Shown: positions 8,477 through 22,004 of the stretch, piece by piece
Position numbering within the stretch: the first letter of the stretch is position 1
Layout: every line of letters begins with the position of its first letter
NCBI RefSeq assembly: GCF_026651855.1
Contig: NZ_CP093280.1
Span: 970,001 to 1,034,000 of the forward strand
From: Pseudomonas silvicola
GTDB taxonomy: Bacteria > Pseudomonadota > Gammaproteobacteria > Pseudomonadales > Pseudomonadaceae
Length of the DNA stretch: 64,000 bases
Direction: 5' to 3'
Position numbers and translations under genes: made by a program
Notes under the pieces: model-generated
Database searches by the model: none
The model's input: only the letters and a program-made list of their open reading frames with translations
Told to the model about the DNA's origin: nothing

Positions 8477-9349
8477 ATGGCCGTGAAGAAACGAGGTCTC
8501 GGACGTGGACTGGATGCCCTGCTAAGCGGGCCAACCGTCAGTGCGCTGGAAGAACAGGCTGTCAAAGTCGACCAGCGAGAATTGCAGCACCTGCCCCTGG
8601 ACGTCATCCAGCGCGGCAAATACCAGCCTCGCCGGGACATGGACCCGCAAGCACTGGAGGAACTCGCCCACTCGATCAAGAGCCAGGGCGTGATGCAACC
8701 GATCGTGGTACGGCCGATCGGCAACAACCGGTTCGAGATCATCGCTGGTGAGCGCCGCTGGCGTGCCAGCCAGCAAGCCGGGATGGAAACCATCCCGGCC
8801 ATGGTTCGTGATGTGCCCGACGAAGCCGCCATCGCCATGGCGCTGATCGAGAACATCCAGCGCGAAGACCTCAACCCGGTCGAGGAAGCCATCGCTCTGC
8901 AGCGTCTGCAGCACGAGTTCCAGCTGACCCAGCAACAGGTGGCCGATGCCGTTGGCAAGTCGCGTGTGACCGTGGCCAACCTGCTGCGCCTGATCTCGCT
9001 GCCGGAAGTGATCAAGACCATGCTTGCCCATGGCGACCTGGAAATGGGTCACGCCCGTGCATTGCTCGGTTTGCCGGACGAACAGCAGGTGGAAGGGGCG
9101 CGACATGTTGTCGCACGAGGCCTGACCGTGCGCCAGACTGAAGCACTGGTTCGCCAGTGGCTGGCCGGCAAGCCGGAACCGGTTGAAGCGGCCAAGCCAG
9201 ACCCGGACATCACCCGGCTCGAGCAGCGCCTGGCAGAGCGTCTAGGCTCTGATGTACAGATTCGTCACGGGCAAAAGGGCAAGGGCCAGTTGGTGATCCG
9301 TTACAACTCCCTGGACGAGCTTCAGGGCGTGCTCGCCCACATCCGCTGA
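8477..9349 (+). CDS. parB: Chromosome-partitioning protein ParB (Spo0J)
   Basis: 290 residues. The N-terminal ParB/sulfiredoxin-fold CTPase domain carries IQRGKYQPRRDMD and GERRWRAS (C-motifs). The central helix-turn-helix, in the stretch LTQQQVADAVGKSRVTVANLLRLISLP (about residues 152-178), reads parS. A C-terminal dimerisation region ends in NSLDELQGVLAHIR. ParB loads at parS and slides as a CTP-dependent clamp to form the partition complex. One clear parS site is visible in this window at 58628-58641, now 49 kb away because a 30-kb transposon lies between. Confidence 0.98.
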   Translation: MAVKKRGLGRGLDALLSGPTVSALEEQAVKVDQRELQHLPLDVIQRGKYQPRRDMDPQALEELAHSIKSQGVMQPIVVRPIGNNRFEIIAGERRWRASQQAGMETIPAMVRDVPDEAAIAMALIENIQREDLNPVEEAIALQRLQHEFQLTQQQVADAVGKSRVTVANLLRLISLPEVIKTMLAHGDLEMGHARALLGLPDEQQVEGARHVVARGLTVRQTEALVRQWLAGKPEPVEAAKPDPDITRLEQRLAERLGSDVQIRHGQKGKGQLVIRYNSLDELQGVLAHIR

Positions 9350-9497
9350 AACAATCCTTTTGTAGCGCGCAGTCGGAAATCACTACCCGGCAGTTGAATA
9401 GGGGCTTAACCGCCCCTATACTCTGCGCGCATTTTGTCGGCACAAATTATGCCAAGTCATTGATTTTGGCGCGCCGACTCACGAGGAGCAATTTGTG

Positions 9498-10791
<1,294 letters not shown>

Positions 10792-10923
10792 GACCCGCCT
10801 GGCGTGTCTGATGACCCTTCCACCCTGGTGGGAGGGTGCCCTTGGGGGGAGTCTGCCGGGGCTGCTGCAAAAACGATTTGTTTTACCGCTTTAATCTAAG
10901 AAAACCTAACCAATACGACGTAA

Positions 10924-11196
<273 letters not shown>

Positions 11197-11250
11197 TCTC
11201 TCGAACCTTCGAGCTGATTGGTGTGAACAAAGAACGAGCGAGGTGTTGGC

Positions 11251-11721
11251 GTGAACATTAATGCAACCCTGATTGGCCAGTCCGTTGCGTTCTTCATTTT
11301 TGTACTGTTTTGCATGAAGTTCGTGTGGCCTCCGGTCATCGCGGCTTTGCAAGAACGTCAGAAGAAGATCGCGGATGGACTGGACGCTGCACAACGAGCA
11401 GCTCGCGACCTGGAGCTGGCCCAAGACAAAGCGGGTCAGCAACTGCGCGATGCTAAAGCTCAGGCAGCCGAAATCATTGAGCAAGCCAAGAAACGCGGCG
11501 CTCAGATCGTCGACGAGGCCCGTGAACAGGCCCGTGTCGAAGCTGATCGCGTGAAGGCTCAGGCTCAGGCCGAGATCGAGCAGGAACTGAACGGTGTCAA
11601 AGACGCGCTGCGTGCCCAAGTGGGTGCTCTGGCCGTAGGCGGTGCCGAGAAGATCCTGGGCGCCACAATCGATCAAAACGCGCACGCGGAGCTGGTTAAC
11701 AAACTGGCTGCAGAAATCTAA
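11251..11721 (+). CDS. atpF: F0F1 ATP synthase subunit b
   Basis: 156 residues from GTG 11251. One N-terminal membrane helix (about 5-26, [17 protein letters not shown]) is followed by a long charged, alanine-rich coiled coil ([23 protein letters not shown] onwards) that makes the peripheral stalk. The length matches the E. coli b subunit. Position between c and delta is canonical. Confidence 0.98.
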   Translation: MNINATLIGQSVAFFIFVLFCMKFVWPPVIAALQERQKKIADGLDAAQRAARDLELAQDKAGQQLRDAKAQAAEIIEQAKKRGAQIVDEAREQARVEADRVKAQAQAEIEQELNGVKDALRAQVGALAVGGAEKILGATIDQNAHAELVNKLAAEI

Positions 11722-11733
11722 GCGAGGGCGATC

Positions 11734-12270
11734 ATGGCAGAACTGACCACGTTGGCCCGACCTTACGCTAAGGCAGCCTTCGAGCATGCCCAGGCCCACC
11801 AGCAACTGGCCAATTGGTCAGCCATGCTCGGCCTGGCTGCTGCGGTGTCGGAAGACGACACCATGCAGCGCCTGCTCAAGGCCCCGCGACTGACGAGCGC
11901 ACAAAAGGCCGCCACTTTCATTGAAGTGTGCGGTGAAAAGTTTGATAGCCAGGCACAGAATTTCATTCATGTTGTCGCGGAAAACGAGCGTCTCCTGCTG
12001 TTGCCGGAGATCGCGGCTCTGTTCGACCTGTACAAGGCCGAGCAAGAGAAATCCGTAGACGTGGAAGTAACCAGTGCATTTGCATTGAACGACGAACAGC
12101 AAGACAAACTCGCCAAGGTTCTCAGTGCACGGCTCGGCCGAGAAGTGCGACTGCACGCCGCGCTAGATGCCTCCCTCATCGGGGGCGTCGTCATTCGCGC
12201 TGGCGACCTGGTAATCGATGGTTCAGTGCGTGGCAAACTCGCGCAGCTGGCCGAAGCATTGAAATCTTGA
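11734..12270 (+). CDS. atpH: F0F1 ATP synthase subunit delta
   Basis: 178 residues. The N-terminal helical bundle begins [18 protein letters not shown], and the C-terminal block [39 protein letters not shown] is the family signature. Delta ties the peripheral stalk to the top of F1. It starts 12 bases after atpF and ends 21 bases before atpA. Confidence 0.98.
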   Translation: MAELTTLARPYAKAAFEHAQAHQQLANWSAMLGLAAAVSEDDTMQRLLKAPRLTSAQKAATFIEVCGEKFDSQAQNFIHVVAENERLLLLPEIAALFDLYKAEQEKSVDVEVTSAFALNDEQQDKLAKVLSARLGREVRLHAALDASLIGGVVIRAGDLVIDGSVRGKLAQLAEALKS

Positions 12271-12291
12271 GTTTGAAGGGGCAGCAGAGCA

Positions 12292-13836
12292 ATGCAGCAA
12301 CTCAATCCTTCCGAAATAAGTGAAATTATCAAGGGCCGCATCGACAAGCTCGATGTGACCTCCCAAGCCCGTAACGAAGGCACTGTCGTCAGCGTATCTG
12401 ACGGTATCGTGCGGATTCACGGTCTGGCCGACGTCATGTACGGCGAGATGATCGAGTTTCCGGGCGGCGTCTTCGGCATGGCCCTCAACCTGGAGCAGGA
12501 CTCCGTAGGTGCCGTTATTCTCGGTTCCTACCAGTCCCTGGCCGAAGGCATGAGCGCCAAGTGCACTGGCCGCGTCCTGCAGGTTCCGGTTGGCAAGGAA
12601 CTGCTGGGTCGCGTCGTCGACGCACTGGGCAACCCTGTTGACGGCAAAGGTCCACTGGGCAACACCGAGACCGACGCGGTCGAGAAAGTTGCACCAGGCG
12701 TGATCTGGCGTAAGTCGGTAGACCAGCCTGTACAGACTGGCTACAAGTCGGTTGACGCCATGATCCCTGTCGGCCGTGGCCAGCGCGAGCTGATCATCGG
12801 TGACCGCCAGATCGGCAAGACCGCCATGGCGATCGACGCGATCATCAACCAGAAAAACAGCGGCATCTTCTGCGTGTACGTTGCCATTGGTCAGAAGCAA
12901 TCGACCATTGCCAACATCGTGCGCAAGCTGGAAGAGAACGGCGCTCTGGCCAACACCATCGTTGTTGCCGCCAGTGCCTCGGAATCGGCTGCCCTGCAAT
13001 ACCTGGCACCGTACTCCGGCTGCACCATGGGTGAATTCTTCCGCGACCGCGGTGAAGACGCGCTGATCGTTTATGACGATCTGTCCAAGCAAGCAGTGGC
13101 TTACCGCCAGATCTCCCTGCTGCTGCGCCGTCCACCAGGCCGTGAAGCCTACCCAGGTGACGTGTTCTATCTCCACTCCCGTCTGCTGGAGCGTGCATCG
13201 CGCGTTTCCGAAGAGTACGTCGAGAAGTTCACCAACGGTGCTGTGACTGGCAAGACCGGTTCCCTGACCGCACTGCCGATCATCGAAACCCAGGCTGGCG
13301 ACGTTTCCGCGTTCGTTCCGACCAACGTGATTTCCATCACCGACGGTCAGATCTTCCTGGAATCGGCCATGTTCAACTCGGGCATCCGCCCAGCAGTGAA
13401 CGCCGGTGTTTCGGTATCCCGTGTGGGTGGTGCCGCTCAGACCAAGATCATCAAGAAGCTGTCCGGTGGCATCCGTACCGCTCTGGCTCAGTACCGTGAA
13501 CTGGCTGCATTCGCCCAGTTCGCTTCTGACCTGGACGAAGCCACCCGCAAGCAACTGGAGCACGGTCAGCGCGTTACCGAGCTGATGAAGCAGAAGCAAT
13601 ACGCTCCTATGTCCATCGCGGACATGGCGCTGTCGCTGTACGCCGCTGAGCGTGGTTTCCTGACTGACGTCGAAATCGCCAAGATCGGTAGCTTCGAGCA
13701 GGCCCTGATTGCTTACTTCAACCGCGATCACGCCGATTTGATGGCGAAGATCAACGTGAAGGGTGACTTCAATGACGAAATCGACGCTGGCATCAAAGCC
13801 GGTATCGAGAAGTTCAAGGCCACCCAAACCTGGTAA
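12292..13836 (+). CDS. atpA: F0F1 ATP synthase subunit alpha
   Basis: 514 residues, the normal length. The P-loop GDRQIGKT lies at about residues 170-177, the arginine-finger region [19 protein letters not shown] near 363-381, and the family signature [10 protein letters not shown] is intact. It forms the non-catalytic sites of the F1 hexamer. A long open frame on the opposite strand (12223-13899) is a GC-skew shadow and is not annotated. Confidence 0.99.
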   Translation: MQQLNPSEISEIIKGRIDKLDVTSQARNEGTVVSVSDGIVRIHGLADVMYGEMIEFPGGVFGMALNLEQDSVGAVILGSYQSLAEGMSAKCTGRVLQVPVGKELLGRVVDALGNPVDGKGPLGNTETDAVEKVAPGVIWRKSVDQPVQTGYKSVDAMIPVGRGQRELIIGDRQIGKTAMAIDAIINQKNSGIFCVYVAIGQKQSTIANIVRKLEENGALANTIVVAASASESAALQYLAPYSGCTMGEFFRDRGEDALIVYDDLSKQAVAYRQISLLLRRPPGREAYPGDVFYLHSRLLERASRVSEEYVEKFTNGAVTGKTGSLTALPIIETQAGDVSAFVPTNVISITDGQIFLESAMFNSGIRPAVNAGVSVSRVGGAAQTKIIKKLSGGIRTALAQYRELAAFAQFASDLDEATRKQLEHGQRVTELMKQKQYAPMSIADMALSLYAAERGFLTDVEIAKIGSFEQALIAYFNRDHADLMAKINVKGDFNDEIDAGIKAGIEKFKATQTW

Positions 13837-13886
13837 GCCGCAGCGGGAGCCGCGAGGCTCCCGCTTGCTAACCTGATAGGTGTTAC

Positions 13887-14747
13887 ATGGCAGGCGCAAA
13901 AGAGATTCGCAGTAAGATTGCGAGCATCAAAAGCACGCAAAAAATTACCAGCGCCATGGAAAAAGTGGCGGTCAGCAAAATGCGCAAGGCTCAAATGCGC
14001 ATGGCAGCCAGCCGTCCCTACGCGGAGCATATCCGCCAGGTGATTGGACATCTGGCCAACGCCAACCCGGAATACCGCCACCCGTTCATGATCGACCGCG
14101 AAGTAAAGCGCGTCGGTTACGTCGTGGTGAGCAGTGACCGTGGTCTGTGCGGCGGCTTGAATACCAACCTGTTCAAGGCCCTGGTCAAGGACATGGCGGT
14201 AAACCGCGAGCGCGGCGTCGAGATCGATCTGTGCGTGGTCGGCGCCAAGGGTGCGGCATTCTTCCGCAACTTCGGCGGCAACGTCGTTGCAGCGATCAGC
14301 CACCTGGGCGAAGAGCCATCGATCAATGATCTGATCGGCAGCGTCAAGGTGATGCTGGATGCCTACCTGGATGGCCGTATTGATCGCCTGTCCGTGGTGT
14401 CCAACAAGTTCGTGAATACCATGACGCAAAAGCCAACGGTCGAGCAATTGGTTCCGTTGGTCGCAACCCCGGATCAAGAACTCAAGCACCACTGGGACTA
14501 CCTCTACGAACCCGATGCCAAGGAGCTGCTGGACGGCCTGATGGTTCGGTACGTGGAGTCGCAGGTCTACCAGGCGGTGGTCGAGAACAACGCGGCCGAG
14601 CAGGCTGCGCGGATGATCGCGATGAAAAACGCCACCGACAACGCCGGCGACCTGATCAGCGAATTGCAGCTGGTCTACAACAAGGCGCGTCAGGCTGCGA
14701 TCACCCAAGAGATCTCGGAAATCGTCGGCGGCGCTGCCGCGGTTTAA
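13887..14747 (+). CDS. atpG: F0F1 ATP synthase subunit gamma
   Basis: 286 residues. The N-terminal helix [30 protein letters not shown] and the C-terminal [15 protein letters not shown] form the rotating central coiled coil. The middle Rossmann-like part has the conserved [13 protein letters not shown]-rich hairpin (GGGAGCCGCGAGGCTCCC, 13845-13862) sits in the 50-base gap after atpA and may modulate message stability. Confidence 0.99.
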   Translation: MAGAKEIRSKIASIKSTQKITSAMEKVAVSKMRKAQMRMAASRPYAEHIRQVIGHLANANPEYRHPFMIDREVKRVGYVVVSSDRGLCGGLNTNLFKALVKDMAVNRERGVEIDLCVVGAKGAAFFRNFGGNVVAAISHLGEEPSINDLIGSVKVMLDAYLDGRIDRLSVVSNKFVNTMTQKPTVEQLVPLVATPDQELKHHWDYLYEPDAKELLDGLMVRYVESQVYQAVVENNAAEQAARMIAMKNATDNAGDLISELQLVYNKARQAAITQEISEIVGGAAAV

Positions 14748-16151
<1,404 letters not shown>

Positions 16152-16195
16152 TCCCGGCGCCCGGCAACGGGCGCTAATCAGGTTGAGGCAAGCAG

Positions 16196-16621
16196 ATGGC
16201 TATGACAGTCCATTGCGATATCGTCAGCGCGGAAGGGGAAATCTTCTCCGGCCTGGTCGAGATGGTGATTGCACACGGTGAACTGGGTGACCTGGGCGTT
16301 GCCCTGGGCCACGCACCGTTGCTCACCAATCTGAAGCCAGGTCCGATCCGCTTGATCAAGCAGGGTGGGGAAGAGGAGGTGTTCTACATCTCCGGTGGTT
16401 TCCTCGAGGTTCAGCCGAACATGGTCAAGGTTCTTGCCGACACCGTGCAGCGTGCTGCCGACCTGGACGAAGCCTCCGCTCAGGAAGCCGTCAAGGCTGC
16501 TGAGAAGGCCCTGAACGAGCAAGGCGCCGACTTCGACTACGGCGCTGCTGCCGCACGTCTGGCCGAGGCCGCAGCCCAGCTGCGCACCGTTCAGCAGATC
16601 CGCAAGAAGTTCGGCAAATAA
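16196..16621 (+). CDS. atpC: F0F1 ATP synthase subunit epsilon
   Basis: 141 residues: an N-terminal beta-sandwich ([40 protein letters not shown]) and a C-terminal two-helix hairpin (about 90-140) that can inhibit ATPase activity. It is the last gene of the atp operon and is followed by a strong terminator at 16650-16673. Confidence 0.98.
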   Translation: MAMTVHCDIVSAEGEIFSGLVEMVIAHGELGDLGVALGHAPLLTNLKPGPIRLIKQGGEEEVFYISGGFLEVQPNMVKVLADTVQRAADLDEASAQEAVKAAEKALNEQGADFDYGAAAARLAEAAAQLRTVQQIRKKFGK

Positions 16622-16649
16622 GCCGCAGCCTCTGTGCGATTGAGTAAAA

Positions 16650-16673
16650 GGGTAGCCTCGGCTACCCTTTTTC
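16650..16673 (+). terminator. Terminator of the atp operon
   Basis: Perfect 7-bp stem GGGTAGC/GCTACCC with a CTCG loop followed by TTTTTC, 28 bases after the atpC stop. Confidence 0.92.
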
Positions 16674-16733
16674 TTTTTCCGCTTTTCATTCTTCGGTCGC
16701 AGTCGCCGACCGCTTCGGATTGGTAGCCAGTCA

Positions 16734-18101
16734 ATGTCCCTCGATATCGTCATTCTTGCTGCAGGCCAGGGCACGCGCATGCGCTCGGCCATCCCCAAGG
16801 TACTCCACCCGGTGGCGGGCAATTCCATGCTCGGCCACGTTATCCACAGCGCCCGGCAGCTGGCCCCCGAAGGGATTCACGTGGTGATCGGCCACGGTGC
16901 CGACCTGGTGCGTGAACGCCTTGCCGCGCCGGACCTCAATTTCGTCCTGCAGGACCAGCAACTCGGCACCGGCCATGCCGTCGCCCAGGCACTGCCTGCA
17001 CTGACTGCTGAAACCGTACTGATCCTCTATGGCGATGTGCCGCTGATCGAAGTCGACACGCTCAAGCGTCTGCTCGCCCTGGTGACCCCAGAGCAACTGG
17101 GCCTGTTGACCGTCAACCTGGCCGACCCCACCGGCTACGGCCGTATCGTGCGAGATGGCGCCGGCCTGGTGAGCGCCATCGTCGAGCATAAGGACGCCAG
17201 CGAGGCACAACGCGCCATCAAGGAAGGCAACACTGGCATTCTTGCCGTGCCCGGCAAGCACCTGGCCGATTGGTTGGGGCGCCTGTCCAACCACAACGCC
17301 CAGGGCGAGTACTACCTGACGGATGTGATCGCCATGGCGGTCAGCGACGGCCTGGTGGTGGCCACCGAGCAGCCCCACGATGCCATGGAAGTGCAGGGTG
17401 CCAACGACCGTCGGCAACTGGCCGAGCTGGAGCGCCACTATCAACTTCGCGAAGGCCACCGCCTGATGGCCCAGGGTGTCACCCTGCGCGACCCGGCACG
17501 CTTCGACGTGCGCGGTGAGGTCACGGTCGGCCGTGACGTGCTGATCGACGTCAACGTGATCCTGGAAGGCAAGGTAGTGATCGAGGACGACGTGGTCATC
17601 GGCCCGAACTGTTACATCAAGGACAGCACCTTGCGCAATGGCGTGGTGCTGAAGGCCAACACCCACCTGGACGGCGCGGTGATGGGCGAGGGCAGCGATG
17701 CGGGTCCGTTCGCGCGCTTGCGCCCGGGTACTGTGATGGAAGCGCGCGCCCATGTGGGTAACTTCGTGGAGCTGAAAAATACCCACATGCATGAAGACGC
17801 CAAGGCTGGCCACCTGGCCTATCTGGGCGACGCCGACATTGGCGCACGCACCAACATCGGCGCCGGCACCATCACCTGCAACTACGATGGCGCCAACAAG
17901 TGGCGCACGGTGATGGGTGAGGACGTGTTCATCGGCTCCAACAACTCGTTGGTGGCGCCTGTGGATATCCAGGCCGGGGCCACGACTGCCGCGGGCTCGA
18001 CCATTACTCAGGAAGTGCCCGCAGGCCAACTGGCTGTGGGCCGTGCCCGTCAGCGCAACATCGACGGCTGGAAGCGCCCCGAGAAAATCAAGAAGTCTTG
18101 A
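16734..18101 (+). CDS. glmU: Bifunctional UDP-GlcNAc pyrophosphorylase / glucosamine-1-phosphate acetyltransferase
   Basis: 455 residues. The N-terminal uridyltransferase domain opens with [11 protein letters not shown] (residues 7-17) and has LYGDVPLI (metal-binding aspartate). The C-terminal left-handed beta-helix of hexapeptide repeats (from about 250) carries the acetyltransferase residues in [13 protein letters not shown]. It makes UDP-GlcNAc for peptidoglycan and LPS, the step after glmM downstream of GlmS. An exact DnaA-box 9-mer is at 16840-16848. Confidence 0.98.
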   Translation: MSLDIVILAAGQGTRMRSAIPKVLHPVAGNSMLGHVIHSARQLAPEGIHVVIGHGADLVRERLAAPDLNFVLQDQQLGTGHAVAQALPALTAETVLILYGDVPLIEVDTLKRLLALVTPEQLGLLTVNLADPTGYGRIVRDGAGLVSAIVEHKDASEAQRAIKEGNTGILAVPGKHLADWLGRLSNHNAQGEYYLTDVIAMAVSDGLVVATEQPHDAMEVQGANDRRQLAELERHYQLREGHRLMAQGVTLRDPARFDVRGEVTVGRDVLIDVNVILEGKVVIEDDVVIGPNCYIKDSTLRNGVVLKANTHLDGAVMGEGSDAGPFARLRPGTVMEARAHVGNFVELKNTHMHEDAKAGHLAYLGDADIGARTNIGAGTITCNYDGANKWRTVMGEDVFIGSNNSLVAPVDIQAGATTAAGSTITQEVPAGQLAVGRARQRNIDGWKRPEKIKKS

Positions 18102-18266
18102 GGTATCCAAACACACCGTAGCTGCTGCCGTCAGGCTGCGGCTACGTGCCTGTGGATAAGTTGATGAAAATGCCTGCCGTCACCTGAATCACAGTTCACT
18201 TGACGAAAACCCGCCGATAGGTTTTGATTGCTTCCGTTATCTTTCGAATCGAAACTTAAAGCCGCC

Positions 18267-19034
18267 ATGTCGAAACGCAACACCCCCCAGCGCCGTCACA
18301 ACATCCTTGCCTTGCTCAATGAACAGGGCGAAGTGAGCGTCGACGCGCTGGCACGTCGCTTCGAAACTTCCGAAGTCACCATTCGCAAGGATTTGGCTGC
18401 CTTGGAAAGCAACGGGCTATTGTTGCGTCGCTACGGCGGCGCGATCCCGGTGCCTCAGGAAATGATCGCCGAGCAGGCGCAAAGCGTTTCTATCCACAAG
18501 CAGGCCATTGCGCGCGCGGCCGTGGGTAAGATTCGCGAGCACGCCCGCATCATCATCGACAGCGGCAGCACCACGGCCGCCATGATTCCCGAACTGGCTC
18601 ATCAGCCCGGGTTGGTGGTGATGACCAATTCGCTGCATGTGGCCAACGCCCTCAGTGAGCTGGAGCACGAGCCCGTACTGTTGATGACCGGCGGCACCTG
18701 GGACCCGCATTCCGAGTCCTTTCAGGGCCAGGTCGCCGAACAGGTGCTGCGTTCGTACGACTTCGATCAGCTGTTCATCGGTGCCGATGGTATCGACCTG
18801 GCGCGAGGCACCACCACTTTCAACGAGCTGCTGGGCTTGAGCCGTGTCATGGCCGAGGTGGCCCGCGAAGTGATCGTGATGGTCGAGTCCGACAAGGTAG
18901 GCCGCAAGATTCCCAACCTGGAACTGCCCTGGAGCAGTGTCCACACCCTCATTACCGATGATCGCTTGCCGCAGACGGCACGCGACCAGATTCAGGCCCG
19001 CGGTATCACCCTCATCTGCGCCGCCGCCAGCTAG
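18267..19034 (+). CDS. glmR: DeoR-family transcriptional regulator, likely GlmR
   Basis: 255 residues from ATG 18267 (the TTG-start extension to 18228 adds nothing conserved). The DeoR winged helix [39 protein letters not shown] lies near residues 20-60, and the C-terminal sugar-phosphate-sensing domain (about 75-235) contains [15 protein letters not shown] and ADGIDLARG. It lies 11 bases before glmS on the same strand and 165 bases after glmU, as in other pseudomonads, where this gene is taken as regulator of amino-sugar genes. That role is inferred from synteny here. An exact DnaA-box 9-mer lies upstream at 18151-18159. Confidence 0.9.
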   Translation: MSKRNTPQRRHNILALLNEQGEVSVDALARRFETSEVTIRKDLAALESNGLLLRRYGGAIPVPQEMIAEQAQSVSIHKQAIARAAVGKIREHARIIIDSGSTTAAMIPELAHQPGLVVMTNSLHVANALSELEHEPVLLMTGGTWDPHSESFQGQVAEQVLRSYDFDQLFIGADGIDLARGTTTFNELLGLSRVMAEVAREVIVMVESDKVGRKIPNLELPWSSVHTLITDDRLPQTARDQIQARGITLICAAAS

Positions 19035-19045
19035 GAGAACAACCC

Positions 19046-20881
19046 ATGTGTGGAATCGTAGGCGCCATCGCCGAACGTAACATCACCGCCATCCTGCTCG
19101 AAGGCCTCAAGCGCCTGGAGTACCGTGGCTATGACAGCGCCGGCGTGGCCGTGTACACCAACACCGGTGGCGTGCAACGCCGCCGCCGCGTGGGCAAGGT
19201 AAGCGAGTTGGAAGCGGCCCTGGCGAGCGACCCGCTGGTGGGCCAGCTGGGCATCGCTCACACGCGTTGGGCGACCCACGGTGCGCCAACCGAGCGCAAC
19301 GCGCACCCTCACTTCTCCAGCGACACCGTGGCCGTGGTACACAACGGCATCATCGAAAACCATGAAGTGCTGCGTGACCGTCTGAAAGGCATGGGTTACA
19401 CCTTCAGTTCCGATACGGACACCGAAGTCATCGCCCATTTGCTGCACCACCATCTCAAGGCGCTGTCTGACCTGGTCGATGCGCTCAAGGCAACCGTCAA
19501 GGAACTGCACGGCGCCTATGGCCTGGCCGCTATCCACCAGGCGCAACCTGACCGCCTGGTAGCCGCGCGCAGTGGCAGCCCGCTGGTGATCGGCCTGGGC
19601 CTGGGCGAAAACTTCCTGGCTTCCGACCAGTTGGCCCTGCGCCAGGTCACTGACCGCTTCATGTACCTCGAAGAAGGCGACATCGCGGAAATCACCCGCG
19701 AAAAAGTCCGCATCTGGAACAGCGAAGGTCAACCGGTACAGCGTGAGAACGTGCAGTACCACGAAGGCGCCGAAGCCGCCGACAAGGGCGAATTCCGTCA
19801 CTTCATGCTCAAGGAAATCCACGAGCAGCCACGTGTGGTGCAACGCACCCTGGAAGGCCGCCTGGGCCAGGCGCAAGTGCTGGTACAAGCGTTCGGCCCA
19901 CAGGCGGCCGAGTTGTTTGCCAAGGTGCGCAACGTGCAAATCGTCGCCTGCGGTACCAGCTACCACGCCGGCATGGTTGCTCGTTACTGGCTCGAGGGCC
20001 TGGCCGGCATTCCATGCCAGGTGGAAGTGGCCAGCGAGTTCCGTTACCGCCGTGTGGTGGTGCAGCCCGACACGCTGTTCGTGTCCATCTCCCAGTCCGG
20101 CGAAACCGCCGATACCCTGGCAGCCCTGCGTAATGCCAAGGAGCTGGGTTTCCTCGGCAGCCTGGCCATCTGCAACGTCGGCATCAGCTCGCTGGTACGT
20201 GAGTCGGACCTGACCCTGCTGACCCAGGCTGGCCCGGAAATCGGCGTGGCCTCCACCAAGGCGTTCACCACGCAACTGGTGGCCCTGATGCTGCTGACCT
20301 TGTCCCTGGGCCAGGTGAAAGGCACCCTGGAAGCCGGTGTCGAAGCCGAACTGGTGGAAGAACTTCGCCGCCTGCCAACTCGCCTGGGCGAGGCCCTGGC
20401 GATGGATAGCACGGTCGAGAACGTCGCCCAATTGTTCGCCGAGAAGCACCACACCCTGTTCCTGGGCCGTGGCGCACAGTTCCCGGTGGCGATGGAAGGG
20501 GCACTCAAGCTCAAGGAAATCTCCTACATCCACGCCGAAGCCTACCCAGCCGGCGAGCTCAAGCACGGCCCGCTGGCGCTGGTGGACAAGGACATGCCGA
20601 TCGTCACCGTGGCGCCCAACAACGAACTGTTGGAAAAGCTCAAGTCCAACCTGCAGGAAGTGCGTGCCCGTGGCGGCGAGCTGATTGTCTTCGCCGACGC
20701 CCAGGCCGAGTTCCGCGATGGCCCGGGAACTCATGTGGTGGCGATGCCGCACATCATCGATGCGTTGGCGCCGATCCTGTACACCATCCCGTTGCAGCTG
20801 CTGTCGTACTACGTGGCGGTGCTCAAGGGGACGGACGTGGATCAGCCGCGTAACCTGGCCAAGTCGGTGACGGTGGAGTAA
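19046..20881 (+). CDS. glmS: Glutamine-fructose-6-phosphate aminotransferase (isomerizing)
   Basis: 611 residues. The Ntn glutaminase domain exposes C2 after removal of Met1 (MCGIVGAI) and has HTRWATHG and NGIIENH. Two SIS isomerase domains follow (ACGTSYHAG and [11 protein letters not shown]; later [19 protein letters not shown]), and the C-terminus [13 protein letters not shown] is the standard end. It makes glucosamine-6-phosphate. The 3' end encodes the attTn7 recognition sequence read by TnsD; the Tn7-like element begins 27 bases after the stop. No terminator lies between the gene and the transposon; the likely original one is at 51252-51280. Confidence 0.99.
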   Translation: MCGIVGAIAERNITAILLEGLKRLEYRGYDSAGVAVYTNTGGVQRRRRVGKVSELEAALASDPLVGQLGIAHTRWATHGAPTERNAHPHFSSDTVAVVHNGIIENHEVLRDRLKGMGYTFSSDTDTEVIAHLLHHHLKALSDLVDALKATVKELHGAYGLAAIHQAQPDRLVAARSGSPLVIGLGLGENFLASDQLALRQVTDRFMYLEEGDIAEITREKVRIWNSEGQPVQRENVQYHEGAEAADKGEFRHFMLKEIHEQPRVVQRTLEGRLGQAQVLVQAFGPQAAELFAKVRNVQIVACGTSYHAGMVARYWLEGLAGIPCQVEVASEFRYRRVVVQPDTLFVSISQSGETADTLAALRNAKELGFLGSLAICNVGISSLVRESDLTLLTQAGPEIGVASTKAFTTQLVALMLLTLSLGQVKGTLEAGVEAELVEELRRLPTRLGEALAMDSTVENVAQLFAEKHHTLFLGRGAQFPVAMEGALKLKEISYIHAEAYPAGELKHGPLALVDKDMPIVTVAPNNELLEKLKSNLQEVRARGGELIVFADAQAEFRDGPGTHVVAMPHIIDALAPILYTIPLQLLSYYVAVLKGTDVDQPRNLAKSVTVE

Positions 20882-20908
20882 GCGGGGCTATACCGAGCTG
20901 GCTGCTAT

Positions 20909-20973
20909 TGTTTCCTAATTAAGTCGGTTACAGAATAATTAAGCCGGTTACAAGCATAATTAAGTCGGTGACA
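20909..20973 (+). repeat. glmS-proximal transposon end with three packed TnsB-type sites
   Basis: Three near-identical 17-mers TAATTAAGYCGGTKACA stand at 20916-20932, 20936-20952 and 20957-20973, about 20-21 bases apart, starting seven bases inside the TGT tip. Closely packed sites are what the Tn7 right end shows, and in Tn7 this end also faces glmS. They are predicted TnsB-binding sites. Confidence 0.85.
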
Positions 20974-21071
20974 AGTCAGGGAAGGGGCGTAAAATCAGGG
21001 GAATACGCAGGCTGCGAGGCAGCCTGACCCGCTGACTTGAAGCGTTTTTGCGCCCTTTGGCTAGCCCCGCA

Positions 21072-22004
21072 ATGACTCGAAATCATCCGCCTGTATCCCC
21101 CCCTAGAGCGTTTAACCCACGCCGTGGAAAGCTAGTCACGAGGAATTACCTCGACAAGCTGATCAGCGAAGGGGTGGGTAGCGGAGAACGAGAGTCGTAT
21201 CGACCATGGCTCAACATCCGTTCAGTGCCTTCTCGGGGAAGGTCGAGCGTCATCCCTGGCGTACGGATTGCCCGGGGGCACCAATGCCTCTCTGACTGCG
21301 AGTCCGCCTTCCTCATCCTCATTGAGTTCAATCCAGACGTTGTCGACATTCGTGAGCAATTTCCCTTAATTGACTACGATGAGACTTTCGCCATCGCTCT
21401 CCAGAAAAAGATTGAGCCAGCCCTGTACGTTGGCACAAACGTTCCGTACGTGTTCACTACGGACTTTATGCTGAGCATTGCTGAACCAGGACAAGACCCC
21501 TCGTTAGTGGCAATTTCGCTAAAGTATAAAAAAGAAATTGATGATGCCTCAACTGATCAGAAGAAACGGATATTCGAAAAACAGGAAATAGAAGAAGAGT
21601 ATTGGTCTCGGCGTGGTGTCAGATCAAAGCTATGCTTTTATGAGGATCTGCCTCACACTAAGATTAAAAATCTGACGATACTCCGTGACTATGCCAACCT
21701 TCCCTTGTCTATTGCATCGGACAGTAACGTAAGGAAGGTCGTAGTATTTCTAGCAGAAGCAAATCCTCATGATGTAGCAAACGTCAGTTTTAGAAAGCTG
21801 CTCAGGCTGATCAGTCAAAATTTATATATTGACTATAAAGTAGTCAAAGATTTGTTTTTTTATTTAGTCTGGCACAAAAAAGTAAAGATTGATCTGGACT
21901 CGAATGAGCTCAATCTCTCAAAGCCTATCAAGGGGCTGTATGTACCGTCGCTAGGTTTTTCTGACAATGGGCGTACCTCAAATGGCAAGTTTATACATAA
22001 ATGA
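21072..22004 (+). CDS. tnsA: Tn7-like transposition protein TnsA (endonuclease)
   Basis: 310 residues from ATG 21072 (an extension to TTG 21048 is possible). TnsA is the restriction-like nuclease that cuts the 5' ends of the element so it moves by cut-and-paste. Candidate catalytic residues are E77 (CESAFLILIEFNPDVVDIREQ), D131 (FTTDFML) and K151 (ISLKYK), in the order and spacing of the type II endonuclease fold of Tn7 TnsA. The end overlaps the start of tnsB, and the AT-richer codon use differs from the core genes around it. Confidence 0.93.
   Translation: MTRNHPPVSPPRAFNPRRGKLVTRNYLDKLISEGVGSGERESYRPWLNIRSVPSRGRSSVIPGVRIARGHQCLSDCESAFLILIEFNPDVVDIREQFPLIDYDETFAIALQKKIEPALYVGTNVPYVFTTDFMLSIAEPGQDPSLVAISLKYKKEIDDASTDQKKRIFEKQEIEEEYWSRRGVRSKLCFYEDLPHTKIKNLTILRDYANLPLSIASDSNVRKVVVFLAEANPHDVANVSFRKLLRLISQNLYIDYKVVKDLFFYLVWHKKVKIDLDSNELNLSKPIKGLYVPSLGFSDNGRTSNGKFIHK

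Noticed and set aside
12223..13899. 558-residue open frame opposite atpA (and similar long ones opposite atpD and glmS)
   Set aside because: High-GC third positions open the antisense frame; the products have no motifs, ribosome sites or family resemblance, while the sense genes are certain.
18119..18146. Terminator after glmU
   Set aside because: GTAGC/GCTAC can pair but the stem is interrupted and no T-run follows.
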